From positions 757,501-821,500 of the forward strand of contig JACVTC010000028.1 in NCBI GenBank assembly GCA_016946835.1: DNA of 64,000 bases, written 5' to 3'. Below, in pieces: positions 16,139 through 29,205 of this stretch; position 1 is the stretch's first letter, and every line of letters starts with the position of its first letter. The translations under genes and the position numbers were made by a program. Source of the DNA: Neocallimastix lanati (nom. inval.) (taxonomy: Eukaryota > Neocallimastigomycota > Neocallimastigomycetes > Neocallimastigales > Neocallimastigaceae). The notes beneath the pieces are model-generated. The model saw only the letters and a list, made by a program, of their open reading frames with translations. It ran no database searches and was not told the origin of the DNA.

Positions 16139-16669
16139 TAATAATATAATAATAATAATAATAAAAAAAAAAAAAAAAAAAAAAAAAACAACCAATAAAT
16201 TAATTAGTTATTAATTAAAATTAAAAATTAAATTTTTTTTTTTTTTTAAAAAAAAAAAGAGAAATATACTAAATACTATACAGAATTATATATATAAATT
16301 TAAAGTTATTTATTATTAATTTTTTTTTTCTTTTCATATTTTTATCATTATTTAATAATTATTAACTATTTTCTACCTTTTTTTTTTTTTTTATTATTTT
16401 TTTTTCTTTAAAAATATATATATTATATAAAAATAAATAAATACATTAATACATTCTTTAATAATTATCCTAAGTGATATTATAAGATATTTATTATAAA
16501 AACAACAATTTAATGATAAAAATACTACTACTACTAATACTACTAATAATAATAATAATATTTAATATTTAATATTTAAAACAAATAAAAAAGAATAATT
16601 TTCATCATAATTAAAAAGTTTAAATATGAAATATTTAAAAAATTTCAATTATGCCTGTTATATTAATAT

Positions 16670-16738
<69 letters not shown>

Positions 16739-16758
16739 TAGGAAATATATCTATAAAA

Positions 16759-16806
<48 letters not shown>

Positions 16807-16997
16807 GTAAATTTAAATACATTAATATTTATAAATATATATTTATGCATATAAAAATCCTTTTTGGTATGAATTTTAATTTTTTTTTTTTTTATATATT
16901 ATTTTAAAATTCAATTATCCTATTTTATTTTAATTTTTAATTAGAGCTTTTTTTTAATTAAACAGAATAAATTGTTAATAAAAAAATTTCTTTTAAG

Positions 16998-17028
<31 letters not shown>

Positions 17029-19062
17029 AAAGAAAGAAAAAAAATATATATATAGTTACATATATATGTATATTGTATAAATAAATTATAAAAAAAAATA
17101 TTAATTGACAATTTTTATATGAAGAAATAAAAAAAAAAGTATTACAACAGATAGGTACTATCAATATATAAAGTAATAAAATAAACTAAAAAAAAAAAAA
17201 AAAAAAAAAAATTAAAAAATTTAAAAGAATATTTTGTTTTAATACTAAAATACCAATTGAAAAAACATTCAAAGAAAAAAATAATATTATTATAGTAAAA
17301 TTTTAAAATAAAAGGTTAATCCTTTTTTTTTTTTTTTTTTTTTTAGTATTTTTTAATTATGATGCATAAATTTATTATTTAATGAAATCATAGAAAAAAA
17401 AAAAAATAAAAAGAAAAAAAATATAAAATTAAAATAGGTAGAAATTTACATATATATATACATTTATAGAGTATTTTGTTTTAATACAAAAATATCTGAA
17501 AATATATAAAGAAAAAAAAAAATATTATTTAATAGATATGAACTTTCAATAAATAGAAAAAAAAATTTTTTTAAATTTTTTATTTTTTTTTTTATTTGCC
17601 ATTTATATCTTTTTGTTTTAAAATAAATATATAATATATAAAGTTAATAAATATTTTAATATTGATTTTTATTTAGTATTTTTAATTGTGCAGATTAATG
17701 CATTTACTATTTAAAAATAATCTAAAATGAAATAATATATAATAAAATATGCAGAAATATATATATATATATATAAATATTTTATTTTAACACTAATTAA
17801 CAGAATATTATTAAAAAAAAAAAATAATAATAATTAATAAATAAATTATATATAAAGCCAATAACAAGAAAAAGGATTTAAAATTTTTTTTTTTTTTTTT
17901 TTAATTTTATTATAAAACTTAACATATAATAGTATAAATTAAAGTTTAGTTTTTTTTTTAAAATCGTATCAAACATCCATATAATATTAAAAAAAAAGAA
18001 CTTTTTTTTTTTTTTTTTTTTTTTAAGGAACTATGCATGCTTAATGTACTATAAATTATTATTGATTTTACAAAAAAAAAAAAAAAAAAAAAAAAAAAAG
18101 CAATATAAATGAAATAAATAATGAAACAGTTTTAAGGAAAATTAATAAAATAGCATATATAAATAATAGATATATAAATAAATCAAAAAAAAAAATAAAT
18201 AAATAAAAATACTTTAATAGTTATAAATATAATTATCTTTACTATAATATAATCTTTTTTATCAAAAACATTTATTACTTTTTAATTTAGGAAGAATAAT
18301 TTTATAACAAATTTTTATAATGATATGATATATAGTTTTTTAATAACATATCTTTTTTTTTTTTTTTTTTTTTTTTTTTCTTAAAATTTCATTTAATAAC
18401 TAAATAAAAATTATATATAATAATGATAACAATAATAATTAAGCAATTAAATTACTTATAATTAGATAATTAAATAATTAAATGAGAATTTTTATGATTA
18501 CTCATAATATTAAATAAGGATATTATAATTTTATATAAATGAATAATAGAAAAAAAATTTTTTTAAAGTTTGCTATTTAATTGTAATTATTTTTTTTTCT
18601 TAATCTATTAAATTTTTATTACAGATTAATTCTATTTATTAACATTAGCTATTACTATAATGATTGTAATAACGATTTCTTTGATGACACTTTACTAAAA
18701 ATCAAAAACCAAAACATAAAAAAAAAAAACTTGTAACAAATAAAATAAATAAATTAATAAATAAAATGAAAGTAATAAAAAATAAATACTTTTAAATAAT
18801 AATATTATCAATAATTAAATAAGTATAAAATAAAATAAAATATTAAAAAAAATTACATATTAAAATAAGTAATAATTAACAAAAGGAATAAGATAAAACA
18901 AAACTTTAATTATTAAAAAATATATATATATAAATTATTATATTTTAATAATTATAAAATAAAATAAAATAATAGGAAAAAGTATATTCAATAAAAAACT
19001 TTAAAATTTAAAGTTTTTTAATTATAGGTATTTTTTTATCCCCATTAATTATATATATTATA

Positions 19063-19096
<34 letters not shown>

Positions 19097-19788
19097 TAAA
19101 ATTTTAAATTTTAATTTCAATTTATTAAATTTTATTTCATATTAAATTTTTGAAAAAAAAAAAAAACTTTTACATATTGAATTGTTAATGCTATATTGAA
19201 TTATTATATATAAATATTTTATTAAATTAAATACAAAAATCTATACTCTTATATTTTTATTTTATTTTTTTTTGGTTCATTATTATTTTTAAAATTATAA
19301 TTAAAATAAAAAAGAATAGTATTAAATATAGTAATACATTATAAATATTTTTATAATTAATATATATATATATAATATAATTTTATTTTTTAAAATTATG
19401 TGAAGATAAAAAAAAAATTTTTTTATCTCTCTTTTTTTTTTTTTTTTTTTTTTTTGTATTATATTTATAATAGAATTTTATCAAATTGTATATATAACTT
19501 TTTTTTATTTTTTTATATTTTTTTACAAAAATTTTTCAAATACATATTCATAATAATAATAATAATAATAAAAATAAAATAAAAAAATAATAATAATAAT
19601 AAAAAAATATATTTATAAAAAAAAAAAAAAATACAATAAAATAATTTTTTTCTTATAAAAATATTGATATCTTTTATTTATTAATAAAACTTTACAAAAA
19701 AAAAAAAAAAATGTAATGACACTCGTTAAAAAGACAAAGAAATTATAACCATTTGTAAAATAATAAATCAAAAAATTTTTTTTTAAAA

Positions 19789-19827
<39 letters not shown>

Positions 19828-20079
19828 AATCATTTATATATATAATGAGCAATAATAAAATATAACAAATATATTCAATCTTTAATCTTATTATTCATAT
19901 TAAAATAAAAAAAATTTTTTTTATAATAAATTAATATTTTAAAAATTAATATATAAAAATATCAAACATAAAGTAAAACAAGCAAAAAAAAAAAAAAAAA
20001 AAATAATAATAATAATAATAAATTAAAATAATAAATAATAATTATCATTATTATATTATAAACTATCATACAAACAATA
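16139..20079. other. AT-rich intergenic region, no gene seen
   Basis: Almost 4 kb without coding signal. Contains (AAT)n at 16674-16738, T or A runs at 16761-16800, 16999-17026, 17889-17902, 18072-18099, 18352-18380 and 19793-19826, and short (TA)n. Reading frames here encode only poly-N, poly-F or poly-L. The final 100 bp, with an A run and (AATA)n, leads into the kinase gene at 20080. Confidence 0.65.
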
Positions 20080-23000
20080 ATGGCATCGAGAGTACAAAAT
20101 GTAAATGGAAACCTCTCCAATATATTATCGAAAGAGCAAAATTTAAAATATAATGTTGTGAAACCTTCTAAACTAGGAGAAAGTAATTTAAAGAGAGATA
20201 TAAGTATCGATAATTTTAAAAAGCTTACCCATATCTCCTCATATAATGAAAGTAATATTAAAAATTCTGAGAATACTTTAAATTGGGATGATGAAAGCGT
20301 GAATGATGATCATCATCATTATAATAATTCATTAGAATTACCAAATGAAAAAAATTACGCTAGTTTTCGTAGTCTCAATGAAATTAATAATAAAAATATT
20401 GGAAGTGGGTCTAAAAATGATAATAGTCAAAAGTAAGGATTTTTTTTTATTATATTTATTATATATATTATATATATTTATTTATTTTTATTTTTATTTT
20501 TATTTATTGTGTTATTTTATTTTTTATTTTATTTTATTTTATTTTATTTTATTTTATTTATTTTTTTATTATTTTTTATTTTTATTTGTATTTTTGTCTT
20601 TATTTATTTAGTTTTTTTTTTTTTTTTTAAATTTTTTCATTTATGAATAATAAAATATAATAATAATAATAATAACAATAAAATATAAAATAATTATAGA
20701 ATTAATGGTTAAACCATAATATTTATTAATAAGAAATAATTTATACAACTTAAATATATTATAATAATATTTTAATTCAATTTTGAATATACTAAATTTA
20801 CTTCCTCTTATATATATATTATTATTATTATTATCATTATTAATATAAAAAATATTTTAATTAATTATAATTTTCTTTTTCTTTGGCTTGACTTATTTTT
20901 ATATTAATTTATAATAATTATAATTTTATTTTTTCATAATCATTTTTATATATATATCTTTTAACAATTAAATATATACTATAATAAAATAAAATATATA
21001 TATTTATATATATATATATTTCTTTACATTAAAAAAAAAAAAAATAAATTTTTTCCATTAATAATAATTTATATTATCAATTATTATATAAATTTATATG
21101 AAGGTATAAGAGTTTCGATAATAAATTAGAACGTTCAGTGATATTAAAGACGAATTATGAAGATTTAACTCAATTAGATTCATCATTATCACTTTACGAT
21201 GATAATGTAGAGGAGGAAGAAAAATACATGTTGAAATGTCCCTCTTGTCCTGAAAAAGTATTTAGAAAATCAGATGATATGACGGTATTCGAAAAAAATA
21301 ATGAAGAAATTGATTTCTATACCAACGAAAAAGTGGTATCTAATAACTGTTGGTCAGAAATTTCTAAATTGAGACACTATGCTTCCATGCTTGAATTATA
21401 CAGTGCCTTCAATAAAAAATCAAAACTAACTTATAATTTCATGGAGGAATTTGCTCTCGGGGAAGGTATTAACTATTTAAGTGATTTTGGATTTCATGAT
21501 AGTGATCATCTTCTCAATTCAAAAGAGGAAGGATTTTATCCCTTAAAACATAGTAATGACTATATTCATGATTTAGATGATTCTGACAGTGATTTCGATA
21601 GTGATTCCGATAGAGGAGATATCACTAATTATATGAATCAAAAAAGAAAAATCATTGAGAAACTAAAAAATGATTCTGAACCCAATAAATCTTCTTCTAA
21701 TGACCTTCATTATTCTACCGATTTAAACACGATAGATGACAGTAAAAATACGTTAATTTCTTCATTTAATTCCTTACAAATTAATCAAAATTTCGGTTCA
21801 GATGAAAAAATAAATAGAATTCTTGAAGTATTTGATTTCATTAAGGAATATAAAAAGCTGGTTAATAGTGTCAGTATTAAATTTACAAAAAATAAAATTT
21901 TAATTAATAATAAGCCACTAGAAAATAGACATCGTTATTCCCTCGATGATTATCAAGTAATGTATAAATTATAAAAATCAAATAGTATGATTTAATAATA
22001 ATAATTATAATAATAATAATAAGAAGAAAGTAAAATATATATATATATATGTATAGACAATTTATAATAATAATACTAATAATAATAATTAATATATATT
22101 TATTTTTTTATATATATGTACCATTTACCTATAATAAAATTAATTTTTATAATAATTATATATATATTTCAAACCAATATATAATATTTATATACAATAA
22201 AATCTATTTTTTTTTTTTTTTTGAATTTTTTTTTTTTCGTTTAACAAAAAAAAAAAAAAAATAATAATAATAATTGAAATTACATAATAATAGGAAATTA
22301 AAACTGTTGGAAATGGAGCCTATGGTAAATTAGTGGAATGTATTCACCTACCCACCAATAAAACAGTAATATTAAAGAGAATACCGGTAAGTAATATTAA
22401 TCACTGGTACATTAATAATGTCATGACCATGGAAGAGTATTCCCTACGAAAAAATATTCATCCCCGTATTATTACTCTACATGATGCCTTTTTCTATTAT
22501 CCAGATTCATCGGATAGGCTGGAAGCGGAAAAAGCAAAAAGTATAACGGCAAAAGCAGCGAAATCTCAATCTTTTGCTAAAAATATTAAAAATAAATTTA
22601 AAAATCTAAATAAGGTGCTAAGAGGAGGAGGAAAAAAGAAAAAGAGAAAGGATAAGGAAAAAGAAAGTGATAAAGGCGATGTTGAAGATAAAAATAAGAA
22701 TCCGAAAGAAGAAGAAGAAGAAGAAGAAAATATAGAGGAAACCGAAGGAGGAGGAGGAGGAGGAGAACCACAGGAACCACCGAAACCTAAAAATGATGAA
22801 TTTGTTTTAGTCACCGAATATTTAGGGAAAGGAAGCATGGATTTATATGATTATATTGAAACGACGGGACCCATCCCAGAAAATAATGTAAGATATATAT
22901 TTGCCCAAATTATAGAAGCAGTATATTTCATGAGTAAAAATGGTTTCAGTCATGGTGATATAAAAGGTAAAGAAAAAAGATAAAGAAAAAAAAAATTTTT

Positions 23001-23119
23001 TTTTTTTTTTTTTTTTTATTTATTTTTCATAATAATACTAATGTAATAAGTTATATTTAAATAAATATATATTTATAAATATGTGTATAAAAAAATTTAA
23101 ATATAAACAAAAATATATT

Positions 23120-23169
<50 letters not shown>

Positions 23170-23829
23170 ATAGATGAAAATATTTTAATTGATCCTTCAA
23201 CATTTAGAATTAAATTAATTGGTAAATTTATTTAAATATTGAATTATTAATAATTGTTTTTTTTTTTTTAATTTTTAAAATATAATATAAATTATATTAA
23301 TTATATTATATATATATATATTTAAAAAAATTTTTTTTATGATTTTATAAAATAATTCAATAAACTAAAATAATAATAATAATAATAATAATGATAATAA
23401 TAATAACAACAAAAATAATAATAATAATTGATTAATAAATAAATAATTAAAGATTTTGGTTCAGCAACAACCAATATTGATCATGCAGAAATTCCATATA
23501 CTAAATTCAGAGGAACAAGGAAATATCAAGCCCCTAATATTTATGATAAAGATACTTTTGATCCGTTAGCACAAGATGTTTGGTCATTGGGGGTGATGCT
23601 TTTTGTAATGCTATTTGCTGCTGATCCATTTGCAAGTCCTGAAGAGGCCGCAAGTGTAGATATTTTAGATCAATTATATGAAAATATTCAATATTTAAAA
23701 GTTGAAAAAGGAATGACCATTAGTGAAGAAGCTATCGATTTAATTATTAAAATGCTTGATAAAGATGAAACATCACGTATTACTCTTCAAGAAATTATAT
23801 ATCATTCCTTCTTTAGAATTATGACTTAA
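20080..23829 (+). CDS. Ser/Thr protein kinase, PAS-kinase/CAMK-like, with HGD catalytic loop, 5 exons
   Basis: Exons are 20080-20432, 21104-21956, 22294-22966, 23174-23221 and 23453-23829 (2304 nt, 767 aa), all GT..AG and in frame. Residues 1-402 are a Ser/Asn/Asp-rich regulatory region with one CPSCPEK motif. The kinase domain starts at 403: Gly loop GNGAYG (408-413), catalytic Lys in VILKRI (430), catalytic loop HGDIKDENILID (622-633), DFGSATT (643-649), GTRKYQAPN in place of the usual APE, then DVWSLGVMLFVMLFAADPF. A charged insertion of about 95 residues (473-567; K/R-rich, then E-rich, then poly-Gly and Pro) splits the N-lobe before the hinge LVTEYLGKGSMDLYDYI. The DIKDEN and FRGTRKYQAP pattern is closest to PAS kinase and related CAMK-group kinases. 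HRD is HGD here, so it is a non-RD kinase, but Lys, Asp and DFG are kept and activity is plausible. No PAS domain is visible. The subfamily is inferred. Confidence 0.85.
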
Positions 23830-24710
23830 TTTATTTTTTATTTTTTTTTTATTTTTATTTTTATAGTAGAAAAAAAATAATAAGAGTAAAAGCAATACTA
23901 TTAATAATAACAATAACATTAATAGTTAAAATTATCATTAGTTTTTAATCTAAATAGAATTTATTTTATTTTAATAATATTATTATTTAATTATTTTTTT
24001 TTCTTTTTTTTTTTTTTTACATTAGTATAATTTTTTTTTTTTTTTTTTTTAGTTATATCTATCAGTACATTAATATTTTTTTTTATTAAAAAAAAAAAAA
24101 AAAAGAAAAAAAAAAATAATGATAATAATAATTATAATAACTATAAAAAAAAATTAGTTTTATTTTTTTTTTTTTTGTCATTTAGTTAATAACATTAGAA
24201 ACAATATAATTTAATATAATTTAATTAATATATATATATATATATTTAAAAAAATATATTTATTTTAAATCAATTATAGATTTATAAAAAAAAAAAAAAA
24301 AGGAAAGAAAGAAAGAAAGAAAGAAAGAAAATTATTTATAAATATAAAAAAAGAAAAAAATTAATTATTTTCTTTTCATTTTGAATTTTTGATTATTCTA
24401 TCTCTGTAAAAAATACTACTACTACTATTAATAATAATAATAATAATAATAAAAATTGTATATTTATTAATTGTATTAAAAAAAAAGATTTATAAATTTT
24501 TATTTAAAATACTAATATAATAAAGACAAAATAAAAAAAAAAAAAAAAAAAAATTATTATTATTAATTTTTTTTAATAAAAATTTCATTTCATATCAAAT
24601 AATCCTAAAAACACCTCCATTATTTCATTCAACAATCTCATTGACATTTCGCTCATTCTCGACACTTATTTTAAATTTTAAAATATTTATTATATTAATT
24701 TATTTTTCTT

Positions 24711-24741
<31 letters not shown>

Positions 24742-24904
24742 GGATATAATAAAATTTAATATAAAGAAATATATATATATATATAAATATAAATAATTAC
24801 TAAAATAAATATTTCATTTTTATATAAAAATATTTATTTTTTAAACAATAACTCATAAATATTATCCAAGTAATAATTAATAATAAAAGTAATAATACAT
24901 AATA

Positions 24905-25045
24905 ATTATAAAAAATAAAATAATTAATAGATAAATAAATAATGAAATAAATAAAAAATAAAATAATTAATAAATAAATAAATAATGAAATAAATAAAAA
25001 ATAAAATAATTAATAAATAAATAAATAATGAAATAAATAAGATTT
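24905..25045. repeat. Tandem repeat, about 45-bp unit, three copies
   Basis: Units built from AAAAAATAAAATAATTAATA followed by AATAAATAAATAATGAAATA, repeated about three times with few differences. Confidence 0.8.
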
Positions 25046-25865
25046 AAATAAATAATAAACAATTTTTTAAATGAAAATCAAAAATTTAATAAAATAATTA
25101 CTAGAATAATAGAATGTTATAGATTTTATGATTTTATTATATTATGAATATTATGCATGATTTATTTCTTCAATGTAATATTTAAGTACTGATTAATATT
25201 TAAATAGTGTTGTAGTAACACTATTTTAGTATAAATAAAACAAAAATTCTCGAAAGTCATATTATCTTCTTTAATAAATTTTTATAATGAAGATGGTATT
25301 ATTATTAAATAATTTATAATAAAATTTTGATATAGTTAATATTATTAGATAAATTATATACGTGGTAGTTTTCTTTTTTAATTAAATATTCAATTGGGGT
25401 TTTCTATTATAGTGCATTAATCTATCACATTAATACTTTACTCTTAATGGTAAAATTAATATAAAAAAAAAATAAAACAAAAATAAAACTATATAGAACA
25501 TAAATTATTAATAAAAATATTTCTATATATAAAGTATAACATGAATTATTAAATCAATTTTTTTTGATAATAATTCATGATGGTTTACAACATATATATA
25601 TACTTTATTTTCTATTTCTTTTTAACATTAAAAATCAATTTAATATTATCATATAAAAATGATATAAAAATGATATAAATTTTATAAATTTAAATTATAA
25701 ATAATAATAAAAATATATAATAAAGGAAACCAAATCAATGATCTTGTTAAAATAAATTGCTAATTATAAATTAATCTATTTTAATATAAAATAGAAAATT
25801 ATTTTATAAAATTATTTCTATTTTATTTTATTTTTTAAAATTAAGTAGATTATTTAAGATTTTAC

Positions 25866-26083
25866 TCTTTTTAAAGTTTTAAAGAAAAAAAGTTTAAATA
25901 ATAAATAAATTATAATAAATTATAATAAAAAAGTACTCTTTTTAAAGTTTTAAAGAAAAAAAGTTTAAATAATAAATAAATTATAATAATTTATAATAAA
26001 AAAGTACTCTTTTTAAAGTTTTAAAGAAAAAAAGTTTAAATAATAAATAAATTATAATAAATTATAATAAAAAAGTAATAAAT
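25866..26083. repeat. Tandem repeat, about 71-bp unit, three copies
   Basis: Each unit has ACTCTTTTTAAAGTTTTAAA, then GAAAAAAAGTTTAAATAATA, then AATAAATTATAATAAATTAT. The three units are nearly identical, suggesting recent expansion. The ACTTTTAAA/TTTAAAGT parts are self-complementary. Confidence 0.9.
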
Positions 26084-26282
26084 GTTAGAAATAAAGTAAT
26101 TTAGTATATTTATTTATATTTAATTATAAATTAAATATGTATGTATGTATGTTATATAAATGTATGAGGCACATGTGTAATGTACATCAGAGTTTTATAT
26201 GTACAAATATAATTGAATTAAATTTATAAGTAAATGATTAAATTAATAATAACCTTTAACAAAAATAATAATAATTATATAT

Positions 26283-26602
26283 GGGGATCGTGTATTTCGT
26301 AATGTGGCGTATAAAATTTATTAAATAAAGCCATACATTTTTAAGATTTTCCATACAATCATAAATAAATATAAATAATTATTATTTTAAAAGAAATAAT
26401 AATATATTTTTTCAATTAAATATTATTAAATAATTATTTCCAAAGAAATAATAATATATTCTATTAAAAAAGAATTATAAAAAATTATTTTTATAATTGA
26501 ATATTAATAAATTATGTACATATAAAAAAGAATATTTATTATTTATTTATTAAAAACAAGTCACATACATAAATACGCCACATTGAGAAATGCACTAGAT
26601 TC
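26283..26602. mobile_element. Short TIR element, diverged copy 3
   Basis: The left end GGGGATCGTGTATTTCG with AATGTGGCGTATAAA pairs with the right end, whose reverse complement is GAATCTAGTGCATTTCTC with AATGTGGCGTATTTATG. The flanks ATTATATAT (26274-26282) and ATTACATAT (26603-26611) match at 8 of 9 positions, a likely target duplication. The interior is AT-rich with no frame. It is the most diverged of the four copies but keeps the GTGGCGTAT motif. Confidence 0.6.
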
Positions 26603-26611
26603 ATTACATAT

Positions 26612-29205
26612 AATTTATAAAAGTGATCATTACAAAATAAAAACATAAAATAATATATAAATATATAAATATTGAATATCGAATATAAAATATTTAAATT
26701 AATGGTTTATATGTCATTTCTGGTAAATGGATAATTAATTTCGCATCATTTCATTTTTTAAAATTTATATTTCGATTAATGCTACTGAAGTAAAAATAGC
26801 TACAATAGTTTTCATATATGTTAAATAAAAAGTCAAAAAAGTTTATTTTTTTATTTTTCATTATTAAATAGTTCGATTATGAGATTATGATTATTTTTTT
26901 TATTTTCATTATTAAATAGTTCAATTATAATTATTATTATTATTTTTTTTTTATAATTATTATTAAAACTATGTTTTTTTTTCATTAAAAAATAGTTCGA
27001 TTATAATAACTATATTAATATCAAAAAAAAAAATAATAATAAATAATAAATACCAAATAATAAATAATAAATACCAAATAATAAATAATATATACCAAAT
27101 AAAAAATACCAAATAATAAATAATAAATAATAAATAATAAATAATAAATAATTAAATAATAAATAATAATAATTAGTAATAATAATAATAAATAATAATA
27201 ATAATAAGTAATAATAATAATAAATAATAAATGATAATATTATCAAAAAAATAATTTATTATTATAAATAATAAATAATAAATAATAAATGATAATATTA
27301 TCAAAAAATAATTTATTATTTTATTTCTTCGATAAATATATGATATTATATGATATTATATAACATATTTATATTTGTATTTTAATTATTAATTAATATT
27401 TATTAAATTATTTAATTTTTTACGTATACACTTATATTTACTATTATTTCATGGCTTTTTTATTTAGACATATATTATTTATACACTTATTTCAGATATT
27501 TCCTTCTAATTCTACTAAATAATTAATATAAAATTTAAAAAAAAAAATGGTTGAAGAATATTAATAATTAAAAATAGTTACTAATAGATAAATATAATAT
27601 TATATTTAATGCTTTATTCGCGTATAATTTCCGCTTTCTCCATTCGAATGAAATTAAAGTTCGACATAAATAAATTACAATTAATATTACATTTTATCAG
27701 CTATTGGCTTATAATTATTAAATCCAATTTATAATTTTTAATTAGATACAATTAAATATAATATAAATACAAATATATTATATTAAATGTAATTGCTAAA
27801 ATTTATTAAATGTAATTGCTAAAATTAGAAAATTTTTCATTTTAGGAAAATTAAATATTACTATTAATATAATTTATTTGATTATATAATGTTAATTTAA
27901 ATTGATTATATTATATATATAATCCATTTATATAAAAAATGTAACAATAAAATAATATTTATAATTTATTAAAATAAATAAATTTAAATACATTTTTATG
28001 ATATTTATTATTTAATATTTATTGTTTATCCTTATATAAATAATGTAATATAATATACATAAACTTTAAAAGTTATTGAGTGTTAATATAAATTATCAAC
28101 TCTGTATATTAATTAATATAAATAATTAGTAATATATTAAAAAGGATAAAATGTAGAAAGTTTATTATCAATGCTTTATATTAATTAATATAACTAATTA
28201 GTAATGTTTAAAAAAAAAAAAATGAACTGTTTTTTTTTTTATTTATTTATTTATTTATCTATCCATCTATATTTAATTATTTAATTATTTAATTAATTAA
28301 TTATTTATTTATTTAATTATTTATTTAATTATTTATCTTAATAATTTATAATTTATTTATAATATTTCATATTTAATATTTTTTTTTTTAATATTTAATA
28401 TTTTTTATTTATAATTTATAATTTATATTTTAATATTTTGATATTGATATTTATATTTATATTTACATATTTATATTTATTTTATATTTATATTTATATT
28501 TACTTGTAAATAATAAGTATATAAAAAGAATTTAATATATTTTTTAATAATATTATGTAAAATAGGTTTAAAAAAATTTTTTTTTTGTGAAGTTTAAATT
28601 TTTTTTTTTTTTGTATTATTTGTAAATATTTATTTCTATTTAAATATTTTATATCTACTTAAGATTAAAAGTAAAAAAAGTACTTATTCAGGAGATAGTA
28701 ATAATAGAAGTATATATTTATATATATAAAAGTATTTAAAAATTTAAAATAAAAATATTATATTTATTATTTATTTTATAATTTATTATTTATTTTAAAT
28801 TTTAAATTTTATTTATTTGAATTTAATATATATATTCGAAATTAAGAAAATAAAGTAAATTAGCAATAAAATAACAATTTTTTTTTTTTTTTAAAAAAAA
28901 AGATAAAAATAAAATAAAACATAATAGAAATATTAAAATATAAAATTTTATTATATAAATAAATTTATAGAAAGGAATAATTAAAATATAAAATTATATT
29001 TTATAATTAAATTTATAGAAAGTAATAATTAAAGAATTTCATAACTTTCTAATTTTGAGTAATATTTAGAGTAATTCTTTAATTTTAAAATAAATTACAA
29101 ATCATAAAACAAGAAATTAAAAAAAAAAGCTTTTTTAATAGGCAAAATAAAGAATAAAAAGAATATAAAAGATATTTTATATAGATAGAATTAATTAAAA
29201 AAAAA
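26612..29205. other. AT-rich intergenic region with repeats, no gene seen
   Basis: Contains repeated TTTTCATTATTAAATAGTTC units at 26855-27000, the array at 27035-27310, a diverged duplication of about 90 bp at 28075-28215 (TATTAATTAATATAA..TAATTAGTAAT twice), and (TTTA)n. No coding exon is visible until the ATG at 29206. Confidence 0.65.
27035..27310. repeat. AAATAATA/ACCAAATA simple-sequence array
   Basis: Interleaved AATAATAAAT and AATACCAAAT units. Two copies of a TAATAAATGATAATATTATC segment, each followed by AAAAAATAATTTATTA, lie at the right end. The frame across it is low-complexity Tyr/Leu/Ile. Confidence 0.8.

Larger units (their letters stand above)
23830..26282. other. AT-rich intergenic region with tandem repeats
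   Basis: No gene seen. It carries A/T runs near 24000-24110, (GAAA)n at 24302-24330, and two tandem repeats annotated separately. A slightly more complex stretch at 24600-24665 has no open frame or RNA-like structure that I can recognise. Confidence 0.65.

Noticed and set aside
20345-20611. 88-codon frame overlapping kinase exon 1 and continuing into its intron
   Set aside because: It starts in another frame inside exon 1 and then reads T-rich intron sequence. The in-frame exon joins cleanly at AA|GTAAGG.
22566-22838. Minus-strand frames with poly-Ser or poly-Pro
   Set aside because: They are antisense to the charged insertion of the kinase gene, whose plus-strand frame and splice sites are consistent.
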